Assembly (NCBI GenBank): GCA_011009095.1
Contig: VTPC01000457.1
Span: 1-64,000, forward strand
Reading direction: 5' to 3'
Source of the DNA: Ignelater luminosus
Lineage: Eukaryota > Arthropoda > Insecta > Coleoptera > Elateridae
DNA length: 64,000 nucleotides
The notes beneath the pieces are model-generated. The model did no database searches, was not told where the DNA came from, and worked only from the letters and a program-made list of their open reading frames with translations. The translations under genes were made by a program, and so were the position numbers. Shown piece after piece: positions 36,658 to 48,029 of the stretch. Position 1 is the first letter of the stretch. Every line of letters begins with the position of its first letter.

Positions 36658-37814
36658 ATATAGATGGGTAAGTAGAACGACTCTTCAAAAATCCTTTGTT
36701 TTTTTCAAACGCCGGCCGATGACCTTGAAGTAATGGTTGGTGGCTAATACCGATATTTCGAACAGATGTCGCTACGCTAGTGTCAGTGGCGTGTGTAGAT
36801 TTATTTATGAATTACTAGAAAGGCTACCATTGCATCTTTTGTTATTAAATTTAATTTTACCAAATTTATAATGGCATTGTATTAAATTAAAGAAAATGAT
36901 GTAAATCATGCACAAATATCTAAAGAAATCAAATTTATCACAATACATTTTAGATACATTATTGTTCTTGTACTCAAAAATCTATCCTTCAATGGTTACA
37001 TTTAAATAAATCAGTAAATAAATTGGTTGTTTTTTTCATATTTATTACTTGGTAATTTATAAAAAAATTTATTTTATTACAAATGTTTCTTATAATTTAA
37101 TCTAAAGTACCTACTCTATGTACATAAAAAAAATCTATTAAATAAACACGAAATTTGTAAGAAAACATTAACAGAGTCAATGCAAGCACAATTTTTTTAC
37201 TTTGTGTAATTGCAACATAATTAGTTAATACTACTATTATTAAAAGCTTATTAGATAATCATAACTAAAGGCAAATTACTTAATTCTTCTTCTGCAGCTT
37301 CTTGCTGCATTCTAGTAGGTGTGGCATTTGGAGAAAGATTTTTTTTATTTTTTCCTTTAATGCAATGCTTTTTAAAGTGTGCTGAACAGACCTTGTAATA
37401 CGTATTTTGCATTAATATTTCCATACGATCTTTATATACATCATAGATGTTACAAAACCGTGCCCATTCCTCACATCTTAAATATTTATTTTATAATAGC
37501 ATTTTCAGAGTTAATCGGAAGTAACAAAACTTTTATTCCTTTATCACTGGGAAATTTAAAAAAATGCACGTTGAAAGTTTCATTATTGGCTTTACACCCC
37601 TTCACCGCACAAATACTTTTACAACGCATAATTATTAAAAATTAAAGTAAAGGTAGTATAGTAGAAGTTCACTTCCACGTGTACGGCACTGATCTAACAT
37701 CGCTGGCTCGGCGTTCGACCGTAGTGACATCTATTATAGAAACGCGAACTACCCTCCAACCTTCACGAACTAGTTTCCCGCGTTTTTAAGAGTTGTTCTA
37801 CTTCCCCATCTATA
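36658..37814 (-). mobile_element. TIR element carrying a THAP-domain ORF
   Basis: The ends AGTATATAGATGGGTAAG (left) and the inverse of AGTATATAGATGGGGAAG (right) match for about 40 bp with few changes. Inside, on the minus strand (37637 down to 37255), a THAP zinc-finger protein is readable: C-A-V-K-G-C-K-A-N-N, F-F-K-F-P-S-D-K, then after an intron-like break C-E-E-W-A-R-F-C, V-C-S-A-H-F-K-K-H-C, ending in V-M-I-I. The C2CH ligands are present. THAP domains bind DNA ends in P-type and Kolobok-type transposons. No catalytic domain is seen, so this is probably a deletion derivative. Confidence 0.6.
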
Positions 37815-39520
37815 TACTTATGGTTCCACTGTAAATTATTTTATCAATGTTTGTAAAAAATAAATACCATACGTTTTGTAAATGAATAAATAGTAGGTAT
37901 TTTTTGAAGAATTGTATTCGTAAAGAAGTTTGTTTACATAAGATAATTTTTTGTATTCGTTTTGTGAGATACATAAACCAAAATGCGGTATATAACTAAA
38001 TATATAAACATTTCAGTTTATTTATCTAATTTGACCTACTCATGTATGAAAATAATAAAAAATATTTACACGCCTTTGGAGAATTAATTTCTTATCTAAA
38101 AAAACATAATGTCCGCACAACTGTAATGATAAGAGACATACTATATTCTATGCGTAATAAAAATAATGACTAATGAGATTTCGAAAACAATTTACAATTT
38201 CTCGGGTCGGAATGTTCTAATGCATTCACTTCTTGCACCGGCCGTCTGAATGGTATTGCTTATATTACGGGAGCTGTAAAATCTAAATCCTCAAATAAAA
38301 AAAAAAGATTACTGTCGGTAGAAAATAAGAATTTTTCAGATGTACAGAGAACCAGATGAATATTGTAAACTACGTTTCTATGAGCTACGAAGAAACGAAT
38401 TAGACACCTTGAATGATTCAGACGAAGACGCATAGCATGACGGTAATGTAGCTAAAGAGGGATGTAACGATAATACGTTTGACAACTTCAAACTTATTAC
38501 GTTTAGTCAAATAACTCTGTAACACACAAAAATTCCCAGTAAGTTTAAAATGCCGAGGATAGTTCGCCATTAAACAGATTTCTACAACTGCACTTTTAAA
38601 TTTAGAATAGTACTTCTACTAGTTAAAAGGGTGCAGCATCTCTCGCCACAAAATTTGCTTTCCTTATTTATAGGTACTTCTCTTTTTACAAAATCCCAGC
38701 CTTAAGGCATCAAATTCGAATATCTTGGGATTTCTCTTCTTCCATAAGTCAACAGTTAAACCTGGTTAAATAATTTTCTAATGATCTGACCATTCACTTA
38801 GATCATCTGCAGCTATTGAAAAAGTCAGTAGAATGTAAATGAGAAATGTTGAAACTTTTAATAAGAACTATTAATTGATAGAGAATTATCCCTGATAACA
38901 ATTTACATCACGAGTAGCACCTAGTAGCAGTTTACACAAATCCCTACCAAGTAACCTACACTTTCTCAACAAGATTGTTCTTGTAATAATTAAATTACCA
39001 ATATTAATAGTTTTGAGCGATGGCCTGGATAGTGTAGCAGCAATAATAACTGTTACCAATACACACTGCATAGCATGTAAATGGTACATATAGAACGAAA
39101 CTATTCTGAACCAACATGGCAAGCTTGAAATTGGGAAGAGAGTTTTTTGGGTCTGAATCTAATACATGTGACCACATGTGACCACCATAGTCAATGCCCA
39201 AAATGAAGAAAAAAAAGTTTTGCAAAAATGTGCTTCAAGTCACTGATACCAGTTCTCAATAGTCCATGCAAAATATTTAAAGTATTTTCATAAGAATTTT
39301 TATTTCTTGTAATTAAAACAATCCCAATATTATTTCAATTTCTTAAACTGCTACATTAGTGATTCTAAAAGTAACACTTACAAATTAAACTTAATTTATG
39401 TTAGTATAAGAAAATATATATGTATTGCTTGCTATGCTGATATGCATAGGTAACATCTGAACACATTAGAAACCACTATAACTATTATATGTATTAATAA
39501 AGAAAATGCTTAAATTAAAA
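37815..39520. other. 3' flank of cassette 6, duplicated unit
   Basis: About 38600-39520 is similar to 43280-44450 beside cassette 4 (shared TTGTAATAATTAAATTAC, GGATAGTGTAGCAG, TTTTTTGGGT). No gene seen. Confidence 0.5.
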
Positions 39521-39669
39521 TTATTTTGGTTCTACAACTCTGCCATAAAATAGTATTCCAGTAGATGTATCATGTTTCAATCGAATAAACATAATGAATG
39601 GATGATCTGCTCTAAATACAATGTCCATTGGTATAATCGTTGTTAAACACTGCCACCTCATGATTAAAC
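39521..39669 (-). CDS. Serpin cassette 6: predicted P1 Gln (RWQ-C)
   Basis: The acceptor is ATTTTGTAG|GT; 149 nt. It is open only as a spliced exon, since there is no upstream Met in frame. The loop is G-L-I-M-R-W-Q-C-L-T-T, with Gln at predicted P1 and Cys at P1'. F-R-A-D-H-P-F, I-M-F-I-R-L-K, G-I-L-F-Y-G-R-V and V-E-P-K are all intact. It is closest to cassette 4, and the shared flank continues for about 0.9 kb on the 3' side. Confidence 0.85.
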
Positions 39670-40414
39670 CTACAAAATATACACAATATATTTAAGATAG
39701 CCAGTATGTTCAGTAAAAAACATTAGAGAGACCCACATCTTTCTGCTATTTTTCAAGATAGGGGCCAACGCACATGTTGGATATGTCAAGACTTTTAATG
39801 TTTGACAGTACATAGAATACAGCATGTTTATGCAAAGAAAGATTTTCTCCTAATTATTTCCACATTTGCTTAAAAAGATATCTAATACTACTAAACTAAT
39901 AAGATTCAGTGAGCATACAAAATATTGCACATTGCAACATAAATTACTAACATGAACTGTTTGCCTACTGAGACTACATAATATCTTCTAATCATCAAAA
40001 ACTGAATTGACTTAATTGGTTTCTAAACCATTCATATAACATTAAATAAATTAGCATTTACTATTTTCCTATCTTGGCCTCTATGACTTATCTGATGAAA
40101 TCTCCCAACTAACTCAAAATTAACAAAACATAGACTTCAACATCTTGCAAAACCTTGTTTCTTCAGCAAGTCCACCAGCTGAACCTCAATTAAGTAATTT
40201 TCTAATATGCAATTTTATCTGACAAGATATATCACTTAGACAAAAGTCAACCGATACAATTATTAAAAGTCAACAGAATGAAAAACAACGTTGGGATTTT
40301 TTAAAAGTTATTTTTATTTCTCTAACCAACAGGACAGCATAACAATCTCAACATAAAACAATCTTAAACTTTTTGAACTGTTAGTGTATATGTATATCTT
40401 AAGATAAAAATATA

Positions 40415-40808
40415 CAGGGTGTCCCAAATTTAATAGGATAGGATGGATAACTTTCTTATTATTATAGTTAGAACTTTGGTTAAATAGGTATGTTGTATGC
40501 TGATTCAAATTTAGGTTAGAACAGTTTAAAATTCATAACTGATTAGCAATTATTCCAAAAAAGTGAAAATCGCGATTTTCTAATGTAAAAAGTTTTTATA
40601 TGAAAGTTGCTTGCTTGGATGAGATACACTTATAGAAATGATACAAAAAAACTTCAAGATGTCGGATTCGGACATATTAATGACAACTTTCTTTTTTTAA
40701 ATGTTCGCTATATTAGATTTTTACATGATTAAATAAAATTTAACCAAAGCTCTAACTATAATAATAAAAACGTTACCCATACTATCCTACTCAATTTGGG
40801 ACACCCTG
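40415..40808. mobile_element. MITE, 394 bp, TA-flanked
   Basis: The ends CAGGGTGTCCCAAATTTAAT and AATTTGGGACACCCTG are inverted copies, flanked by TA (40413-40414 and 40809-40810). A second inner match (TATAATTA/TAACTATAATAATAA) extends the arms. It splits a 3' flank that is continuous beside cassette 7 (near 31930), which gives the empty site. Confidence 0.85.
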
Positions 40809-40869
40809 TATTCTTTGTTGTGCTACTGTTGCAACTATTATTTCTCACGAAATAAAATTTATACAAAAA

Positions 40870-41018
40870 TTATTTTGGTTCTACAATTCTGCCATTAAAC
40901 AGTATTCCAGTAGATGAATCACATTTCAATCGAATAAACATTATGAATGGATGGTCTGCTTTAAATACAATGTCCTCTTGAATAGCCATTATCAAACAGT
41001 CCGTCGTGATTACTAAAC
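40870..41018 (-). CDS. Serpin cassette 5: predicted P1 Asp
   Basis: The acceptor is TGTATTTGTAG|GT; 149 nt. The loop is G-L-V-I-T-T-D-C-L-I-M, giving P4-P1 of I-T-T-D and Cys at P1'. An acidic P1 is rare among serpins and in known cases goes with inhibition of Asp-cutting proteases (caspases, granzyme B). F-K-A-D-H-P-F is intact; the strand reads I-L-F-N-G-R-I with Asn for the usual Tyr; the end is V-E-P-K. It is a close paralogue of cassette 7, whose P1 is Glu. A 394-bp MITE interrupts its 3' flank at 40415-40808. Confidence 0.86.
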
Positions 41019-41356
41019 CTACAAATACACCCAAGGTATAATAGAGTAGACAATATGTTATAGTTAAGTGATTCAATATGCAGGATGTTTAAAAAGTGTG
41101 TCATTCCCTCCCTGAAGTAATGTAGTCCTAACATACAAAATATTTCATGCATATTTCTCAGAATGTTGAGGAAACAAAATTTTAAGTGAAATTCCAGCTT
41201 TAGGAGACTGAGTAATTGAGTTGAAGTAGTCTTTTTGCCAATTTGCATGTAAATTTCAATTATTTATTTTTTTCAGCGGCACACATCCCCAGAACTCTCA
41301 CCTCTGGTGAACATATAGCCATATTTATAGAACCCTAAATTTCTTAAATCAACAAC

Positions 41357-42490
41357 TATGCAAAAATTTTATTTTAAAAGAAACAAGAAGTTCCATGTTA
41401 AAGAAGAAGCTGTGCATACTTTTGAAACACCTAACTATTATATTACGCTGCAAAGCAAAAAGGCTCCAACTCAAAAAATAAACAAAACTGAGTTTAGGGC
41501 ATCATTGGATTCTTTGCAAGGAAACCTATTTGTATGCCAAGCAAGAAAGCCTTAACTTACAGATTGATCTCTAAATACCCATCCTATACAACTGTGAATA
41601 AAGCCAAACACGTTTCACTCAATATCTCAAAACTATGATTTTCAGAGTTAGGGCTTTTTTGCTTTGTAGGGTTGCATAAAGTACACAAAAGATTTCTAAA
41701 TAGAAATAAAATAATTAAGAAGAGTGCAGCCTGAACTCAGCACTACCTAACCTACTGCAAGGCTAATAATGACCAGCAAGATGTGTTTCACCTACATTAT
41801 AGTGGTTTTTTTCTTCTATAATACCTGTAATGTCAAAATATCGTAATTTATGTTATAAAATTTGATTTTTTAGAAACTAACAACAATAAGAATAACTTGC
41901 AAGCACTTTGACAGGTATTATAGAAAAAAATGTATTTAAGGAATGATCCATCATAAAACAAATAGCACAAAACTACGGCTACACTTCAACCATGATTGAC
42001 ACATTAATCAAACACAAAAATCACAAACTGGTCATTCAAAACATTTACCCAAATAAAACCTCATCCAGGAACATTAAACACAAAATAGCATTCTAAACTA
42101 ACATCAACTTCTTAAGAAATTTATTCAATGCTAAAGATACAACACATGACATCATGAAATCAGGAATTTACAAATTAAACTGCTCAGTTTGAAACTTTGC
42201 GTACATTGGCAAACACTTAGAAATTTTGATGTTAAATACAAAGAACACATATGGTGTTACAAACACAAACACTCAGACAAAATCAATTATGCAAAACACC
42301 TAATAAAACATCATATGACCACAAACAACCGCATTACATTTTTACACTTTTGCAATAATAAACACAAACTAGATTTTTGTAAACATTTGAAATTTACAAA
42401 CACAAACTCAAAGTACCTTTAATGAATGAGCAGCTTAACTTATAAAATTGAGGTTGCTACAAGTGCAGATGAAGAGTGAAGATCATCACT
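41357..42490 (+). pseudogene. Penelope-like element fragment, cassette 5 side (longer copy)
   Basis: It begins with M-Q-K-F-Y-F-K-R-N-K-K-F-H-V-K and, after several broken frames, reaches a GIY-YIG part at 42155-42420: K-S-G-I-Y-K-L-N-C-S, R-N-F-D-V-K-Y-K-E-H-I, K-H-L-I-K-H-H, C-N-N-K-H-K-L-D-F. It is about 0.75 kb longer than the sister copy at 32530. Inactive. Confidence 0.7.
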
Positions 42491-42567
42491 TTTGATTTGA
42501 CCTTAGATCAAGTTAACTGGTTACCACGACAACTTGTTTATTTATGCCTTTGATAGTGATGTGTATA

Positions 42568-43120
42568 CAGTGTGTCCAAGATAAGGGAACTGTAATAATT
42601 GCTGTTCATCTTCAAAATTTTGGTTGAGCACATGATTCTTGATATAACCCCAGAGGAAAGAAATCTAACGGTATTAGATCAAGTGATTGTGCAGGCCAGG
42701 GTCCTGCAGAATGCATTCATTTATAGCATACGAAATCAAAATAACCCTATAATGTTTACATCATTAGAATCGTGACAATTGTTTTTCCGCCTATTTAAAA
42801 AAATGAGGTTGATGATGGTTACTCGAAACTGAAAAGTTGTACAGGAATTTTATTAGCGTATTTTAATAGAGAACAAAAAGTGGCAGTGGAAAAGTGGTTT
42901 TAGTCTTCCGATATCTCTTCAAATAAAGGAAAGAAAAAATAATAACGAAAATCGAAAAATCTACTTTTTTTTAAATATCTCTGAAACTATCCAAGATATC
43001 TAGATTTTGCAAACGCCAATCAAAAGGTCCTATAAATGGCTAACTTTTATCCCAAGCGATGCTGTATCTCTTACCGTTTCCAAGATCCCCATGCTGTGCA
43101 TCCTTATCTTGAACACACTG
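42568..43120. mobile_element. Tc1/mariner deletion derivative, 553 bp
   Basis: The ends CAGTGTGTCCAAGATAAGG and the inverse of CTTATCTTGAACACACTG are flanked by TA on both sides. The inner right part (TACCGTTTCCAAGATCCCCA) resembles the arm of the element at 6847-8673, so the two families are related. The left interior holds a trace of transposase. It lies between cassettes 5 and 4. Confidence 0.75.
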
Positions 43121-44169
43121 TATATCAAAATGCGTCAGGTAAATAAATTAAGGTTACAAAAGTAGAATTACATTTTGGTGTAATTTAATCATTGACGTGA
43201 AGTTCCATGAAATAACATTGGAGAAAATGAACATTTTAAATTTCAGAAATTGTTATTAGAAATTTTTGTTATGCTTCCTCATCTTCATCAAGGTGCTTAA
43301 GAATCAAGCTCGGGTATTGTGATAACTTTTTTTTTCTTTGTTCTCTACAACTTACAAATTACTCTGTCTAATGAAACCTTGCGACTAACTATCCTCAAAA
43401 TGAATGAGTGATATTAAGACATCAGACTGCTTCCTTAAGTCAACTAGTTGAACCCAGTTAAATAACTTTATAATAGTCTGGCAATTCACTTCATCAATTT
43501 AATTACTGAAAAAGTCAGTACAGTGTAAAAGAAATAGAACAATGCTTATTTATTTAACAATGTAGGAATTCTCAGTAGCAATGCGATGATGACAATGAAT
43601 TAATTCGTAGAGTTGATACTCAACAATTTACACTATTAGTTGTACCTACTAGCAATTTACACAAATACCTACCTACTAACCTACAATTTGTCAATGAGAT
43701 TAGTCTTGTAATAATTAAATTACTTATCAATTATTAGTTTTACAGATCAGCCAGGATAGTGTAGCAGTGAAGACACCTATTACCAATACACTTTGCATCG
43801 TGTAAATGGCTCATACAAAGCAAAGCTATTTCAGGTCAACATGACTATCCTATGTTCAGAAAAAGATTTTTTGGGTTTGGAACCAAATCTATGGGGCCAT
43901 ACGACCCTAGTAGTTGATGCCCAAAATGAAAAGAAAAATAATTTTGCAGAATTGTGCTCCAACAAGTAATAAGAATTATTTTTATTTCTTATAATCAACA
44001 TGACAATAGAACAATCCCAAATTATCTGAACTTCTTAAACTACTACATTATAAAATATTATTGATTCTAAAAATAACACTTACAAATGAAACTTATTCTG
44101 TATTAGTATAAGAAAATATATTGTTTACTATGCTGCTATGCATAACATGTGAACACACTAGAGAGTGTT

Positions 44170-44412
44170 AAAACTAGGGACCGGAGTTCAGGTTATCATT
44201 TAAGAGATGGCTTTTAGGGAAAACGAAATTTTTTATCTGGATGTTCAAACTAAGTTTTCAAAAAAGCATTAACAAGGTTGGCATATTTCAAAAATTAACC
44301 AATACAATACAATAACATTACGCCTAAAAATCTTTACAGTAATATTATCCAACATCTAAATCCGAAACTTGTTTTAACATCATGATGACCTGAACTCTAG
44401 TCCCTAATTATA
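44170..44412. mobile_element. Small inverted-repeat element
   Basis: AACTAGGGACCGGAGTTCAG near 44171 recurs inverted as CTGAACTCTAGTCCCTAATT near 44393, with about 200 bp between. No coding content. It lies just past the stop of cassette 4 in its 3' flank. Confidence 0.55.
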
Positions 44413-44456
44413 ACTGGTATGGTTATATAATATAGAAAGAAATTTTATATTCAATA

Positions 44457-44596
44457 TTATTTTAGTTCTACAACTCTGCCATAAAACAATATTCCAGTAG
44501 ATGAATCATGTTTCAATCGAATAAACATTATGAATGGATGATCTGCTCTAAATACAACCACTTTAGGAGGAGCGCACTGTGCCATGGCTACTAAAC
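44457..44596 (-). CDS. Serpin cassette 4: predicted P1 Gln
   Basis: The acceptor is TATTTTGTAG|GT; 140 nt. The loop is G-L-V-A-M-A-Q-C-A-P-P, with Gln at predicted P1 and Cys at P1'. The core F-R-A-D-H-P-F and the I-M-F-I-R-L-K strand are nearly identical to cassettes 5-7, and it ends E-L-K where those end E-P-K. Its 3' flank (about 43280-44450) matches the flank of cassette 6 (about 38600-39520), showing a shared duplication. A short inverted-repeat element (44170-44412) lies in its 3' flank. Confidence 0.85.
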
Positions 44597-47500
44597 CTAC
44601 AAAATATACATAAAGTATGTAAAATAGCCAATATGTTACACAATTTAATATCCAGAGTGTAAATATAACATAGTACTCAAGTTAGAACAATTTAAAAAGT
44701 TCCAGTGGTTCTAGAAATACAGTTTCAGAGGCACAGGGTGTTTAAAACAGTGTATCATCCTCTCCTTAAATGTAATATCCTTGATGATTACAGAAAATTG
44801 TAAAATAAAGTAGTTCTAACAAATAAGACTTTTCATGCCAGTATTGCATATTGCAATAAACTAAATAATGTAAAAATAGCACAACCCGAAAGAAAAACAG
44901 AAGAGTAATTTCTTTGCCTTGTTACATGGAAATCTACATGTATTTTTGAAACACTTTCGAGTATAACTAACACAAATTATTATATATTACTGGTTAAAGT
45001 TTGAATTGAAAAACAACAGACTGCATAATTTGAACTCAGCACTACCTAACCTATTGCAAAATTATAATTTGGAAAATTGCATACATTGTCACTCACGGAA
45101 GTTCTAATAGCCATTAAGAATTCTGGATTCATTTTTAACTAAATTTTGAAGTTTTGTTCAAAGTACTATTGGTTTCAAAATGAACTAGAACACTGGTCAA
45201 CTACTATGATTCAAAAATGTAAGTATTTTTCCCAGTGTAAAAGTGACTTTATCAGTCAAATAATCCATGAGTCAAGATTTTTAGCCAAAATTAAATGTAG
45301 ATATTACAATGGGAAAATTAAAGTTGAAACCAATAGTACATTAGAAATGTGATGATGAAAAAGACATCAGTATCAATTCTTCTTGTATCTAATCCCTTGT
45401 GTATTGCAGCCAATTGTTGAATGTAAATATTGTTGTAATTGAATTGGTCTAAATCTCGACATTGTATAAGAATAATATTGCTCTCAAGTGAACTGGAAAT
45501 ACTATCAATTCTGCATATTTTTACATTTTCAGGACTTGCACCCAAGTTGAAGAACAATGATATACATAAATCTTAGAAAATTTTGACACCTATTCTATAT
45601 CTTATCCTACTTCTACATCTTATTAGTTGATCTAGTCTAAATCCTGTAATTTCTTTCATACAAAGAGGAATCATATGATGAGACTGCTATGGTACTATTT
45701 GAAAAAGTTATTTATAACAGAAAGAATATTGTTTGAATTCCTATGTGACAGTAACTGAAATATTTATTATTGAGAAGGATGGTTGTTGTTGTTGTTGACA
45801 CTGGTCAATAATCATAGAATAAACATGCTGACTGGCTAGTGTTAGCATGTATAAGCTTCATTTTATTTTCTGTTAAAAGTGTTGCCCACTTTGGTGTTGC
45901 ATTAACACTACAGTTAACTGATAAAGGAGTGGCTCAGAAGTTTATATTAATACTGATTATGTAATTTCATGAAAAATTTTATTTTATATACATTAACTAT
46001 AAGATCCATTGACTAAATTAGTACTTAATATTATTGAAAAATTGTTATTAATTCAGATGTTAAATACCAAAATATAAAGCATAATGTCAATACTTTGCAC
46101 TAACATGTTAGTATGAATACACAATTCATCCTTTTAAATTCCATGGATAGTACCCAATTAAACTGACTGGATTCTTTTCTCATGATTTATTTAATAAAAG
46201 TTATAAAATTAATTTGAATACTTTTTTTAAAGTTGTACAACTTTTGCATTTACATTGCATGCCAGAATTAATAATAAAAACAAAATAAATTTTCACTTTT
46301 CTAAATTCCTATGGAAAATCATATGTAGCTCAAATTATTTCTATGCGTTGAGTATACACTTTTTTAATTTAAAATATTTGTAAGGTACTTACATTTGGTT
46401 TATTTTCAAATTAATCTAGATTTCGATGACCTATATCCAAATGCCACTCTAAAGTTTCAAATGAAATGGACTGGCTTCTTTGAAACTATATTTAATTTAA
46501 AAAAAATGACATCAGTGATCGTGCTTCTTTAGATTTAATTAATTTGTTAAATTCAGCAACATCAGAAGGTAAAACAAGTGCATTTTCTTTATATAAGTCA
46601 TAATCAAAACATTCTGTTTTTCAGATTCGAAATTTGCAATCCAACTAACATTGCTGGCACACCTAATACCTCCACAAGGAAGATTTAGATTTAGATAGTT
46701 TTCAAATCTTAAACAAACATTTTCTTTTTTGTATCAAAGAATACTATTGCACTCATTGGTATGAAATAAATAAAACTCGCTTCGAAAGCACATCAAGCAT
46801 TTTAACATACTGCAATGAGAATTGTGACAATACCGATTTAATATCCACTTTTTGTCATAATACTCCATATATTAATTAGTGAGTCTGAGTCTGAATTATG
46901 CTATTTTATGTGTCACTTATTTGAAGTTGTGTTATAACTCACATTTTCAAGCATACAAAATCTCTCCACTCAATGAATATCGAATAGTGAGAGTTGCAGA
47001 TTTATACTCGAATATGCCACTAAATGGTCATTATCTTGGAGATGGAGGCTAGTATGTTTCTACAAGTAAAATATGATTTGGTTTAAAAATACCTATTTGT
47101 ACCCGTAATAGACTGATATTGAAATTTTTAGTTTCATAATTAGTAAGCCATATTTCATATTAGGTATTTTCTGATGTTTATGCTCATGGCGCTTGCATGA
47201 GTCATGTGAAACAATGTATAGTAGGTATTTAATTTTATATACTTATTATAATTTTTTGTTCTTTTGTTAATCTGTTTTTAATCTTTGTACTTTTTTAAAT
47301 CTAATATTCAAGTGTGAAAAAACATCTAATGTTTAATTAAGTAGGTACTGCTGTTATTTCTTCTATGATATTGTAATGTACTTAACTGTGTTGTATATAT
47401 TTTCAGAAAATACACAAATTTAGCTCAGTATATTAAAATTTTACTATTAAATATTTCACATAAATTCTTTATTTCTTTATTGCAAGTTTTAAATTAAAGT

Positions 47501-48029
47501 TAATTTAAAAGTTTTCATCCCTACTGTTAGAGCAAAATAACTCAAGAAAAATTATTAATATTAAAAACTTGATGTTACAAGTTCTACTACAAAGATGGAA
47601 TACCCAAGTTCCATCCTTTTGTTCCATCACCACTGTTGCTTGAAGGTACAGTTATCATTTTTGCAACAATGGCTAGCTCTAAACTAGAACTAACCAGTGT
47701 AAAGAACCTATAGGTATACTTGAAGCAAGTGTGCAAGCACATCAAAAAGAGGAACATGGGTCTTCCGTCTTTTCTTGGATACCCTGTATAGTATTTTTTG
47801 GAAATATAATATATACCTTCAATAATAAAATAACAATAACAAGATAATTTTAGAATTATTTTTATGTTTAAATAATACTGGGGGTCAATTTCTAATGCAA
47901 AAGGTTACTGCTTCTGTTTTGCTTTGTTCTGTTTCTCTGTACTCAGTTTTTAAAGTTTTTAAATAATTGGAAATAATCAAACTAAAATCTAGTTTTAATT
48001 GAATTAAACAATTCTTAATCTTAAATATA
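44597..48029. other. Long intron between cassettes 4 and 3
   Basis: No gene, RNA or clear repeat seen apart from a short TTG run (45783) and a lone transposon-end-like GATACCCTGTATA (47780). Short frames at 45146 and 45318 have no recognised family. Confidence 0.4.
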
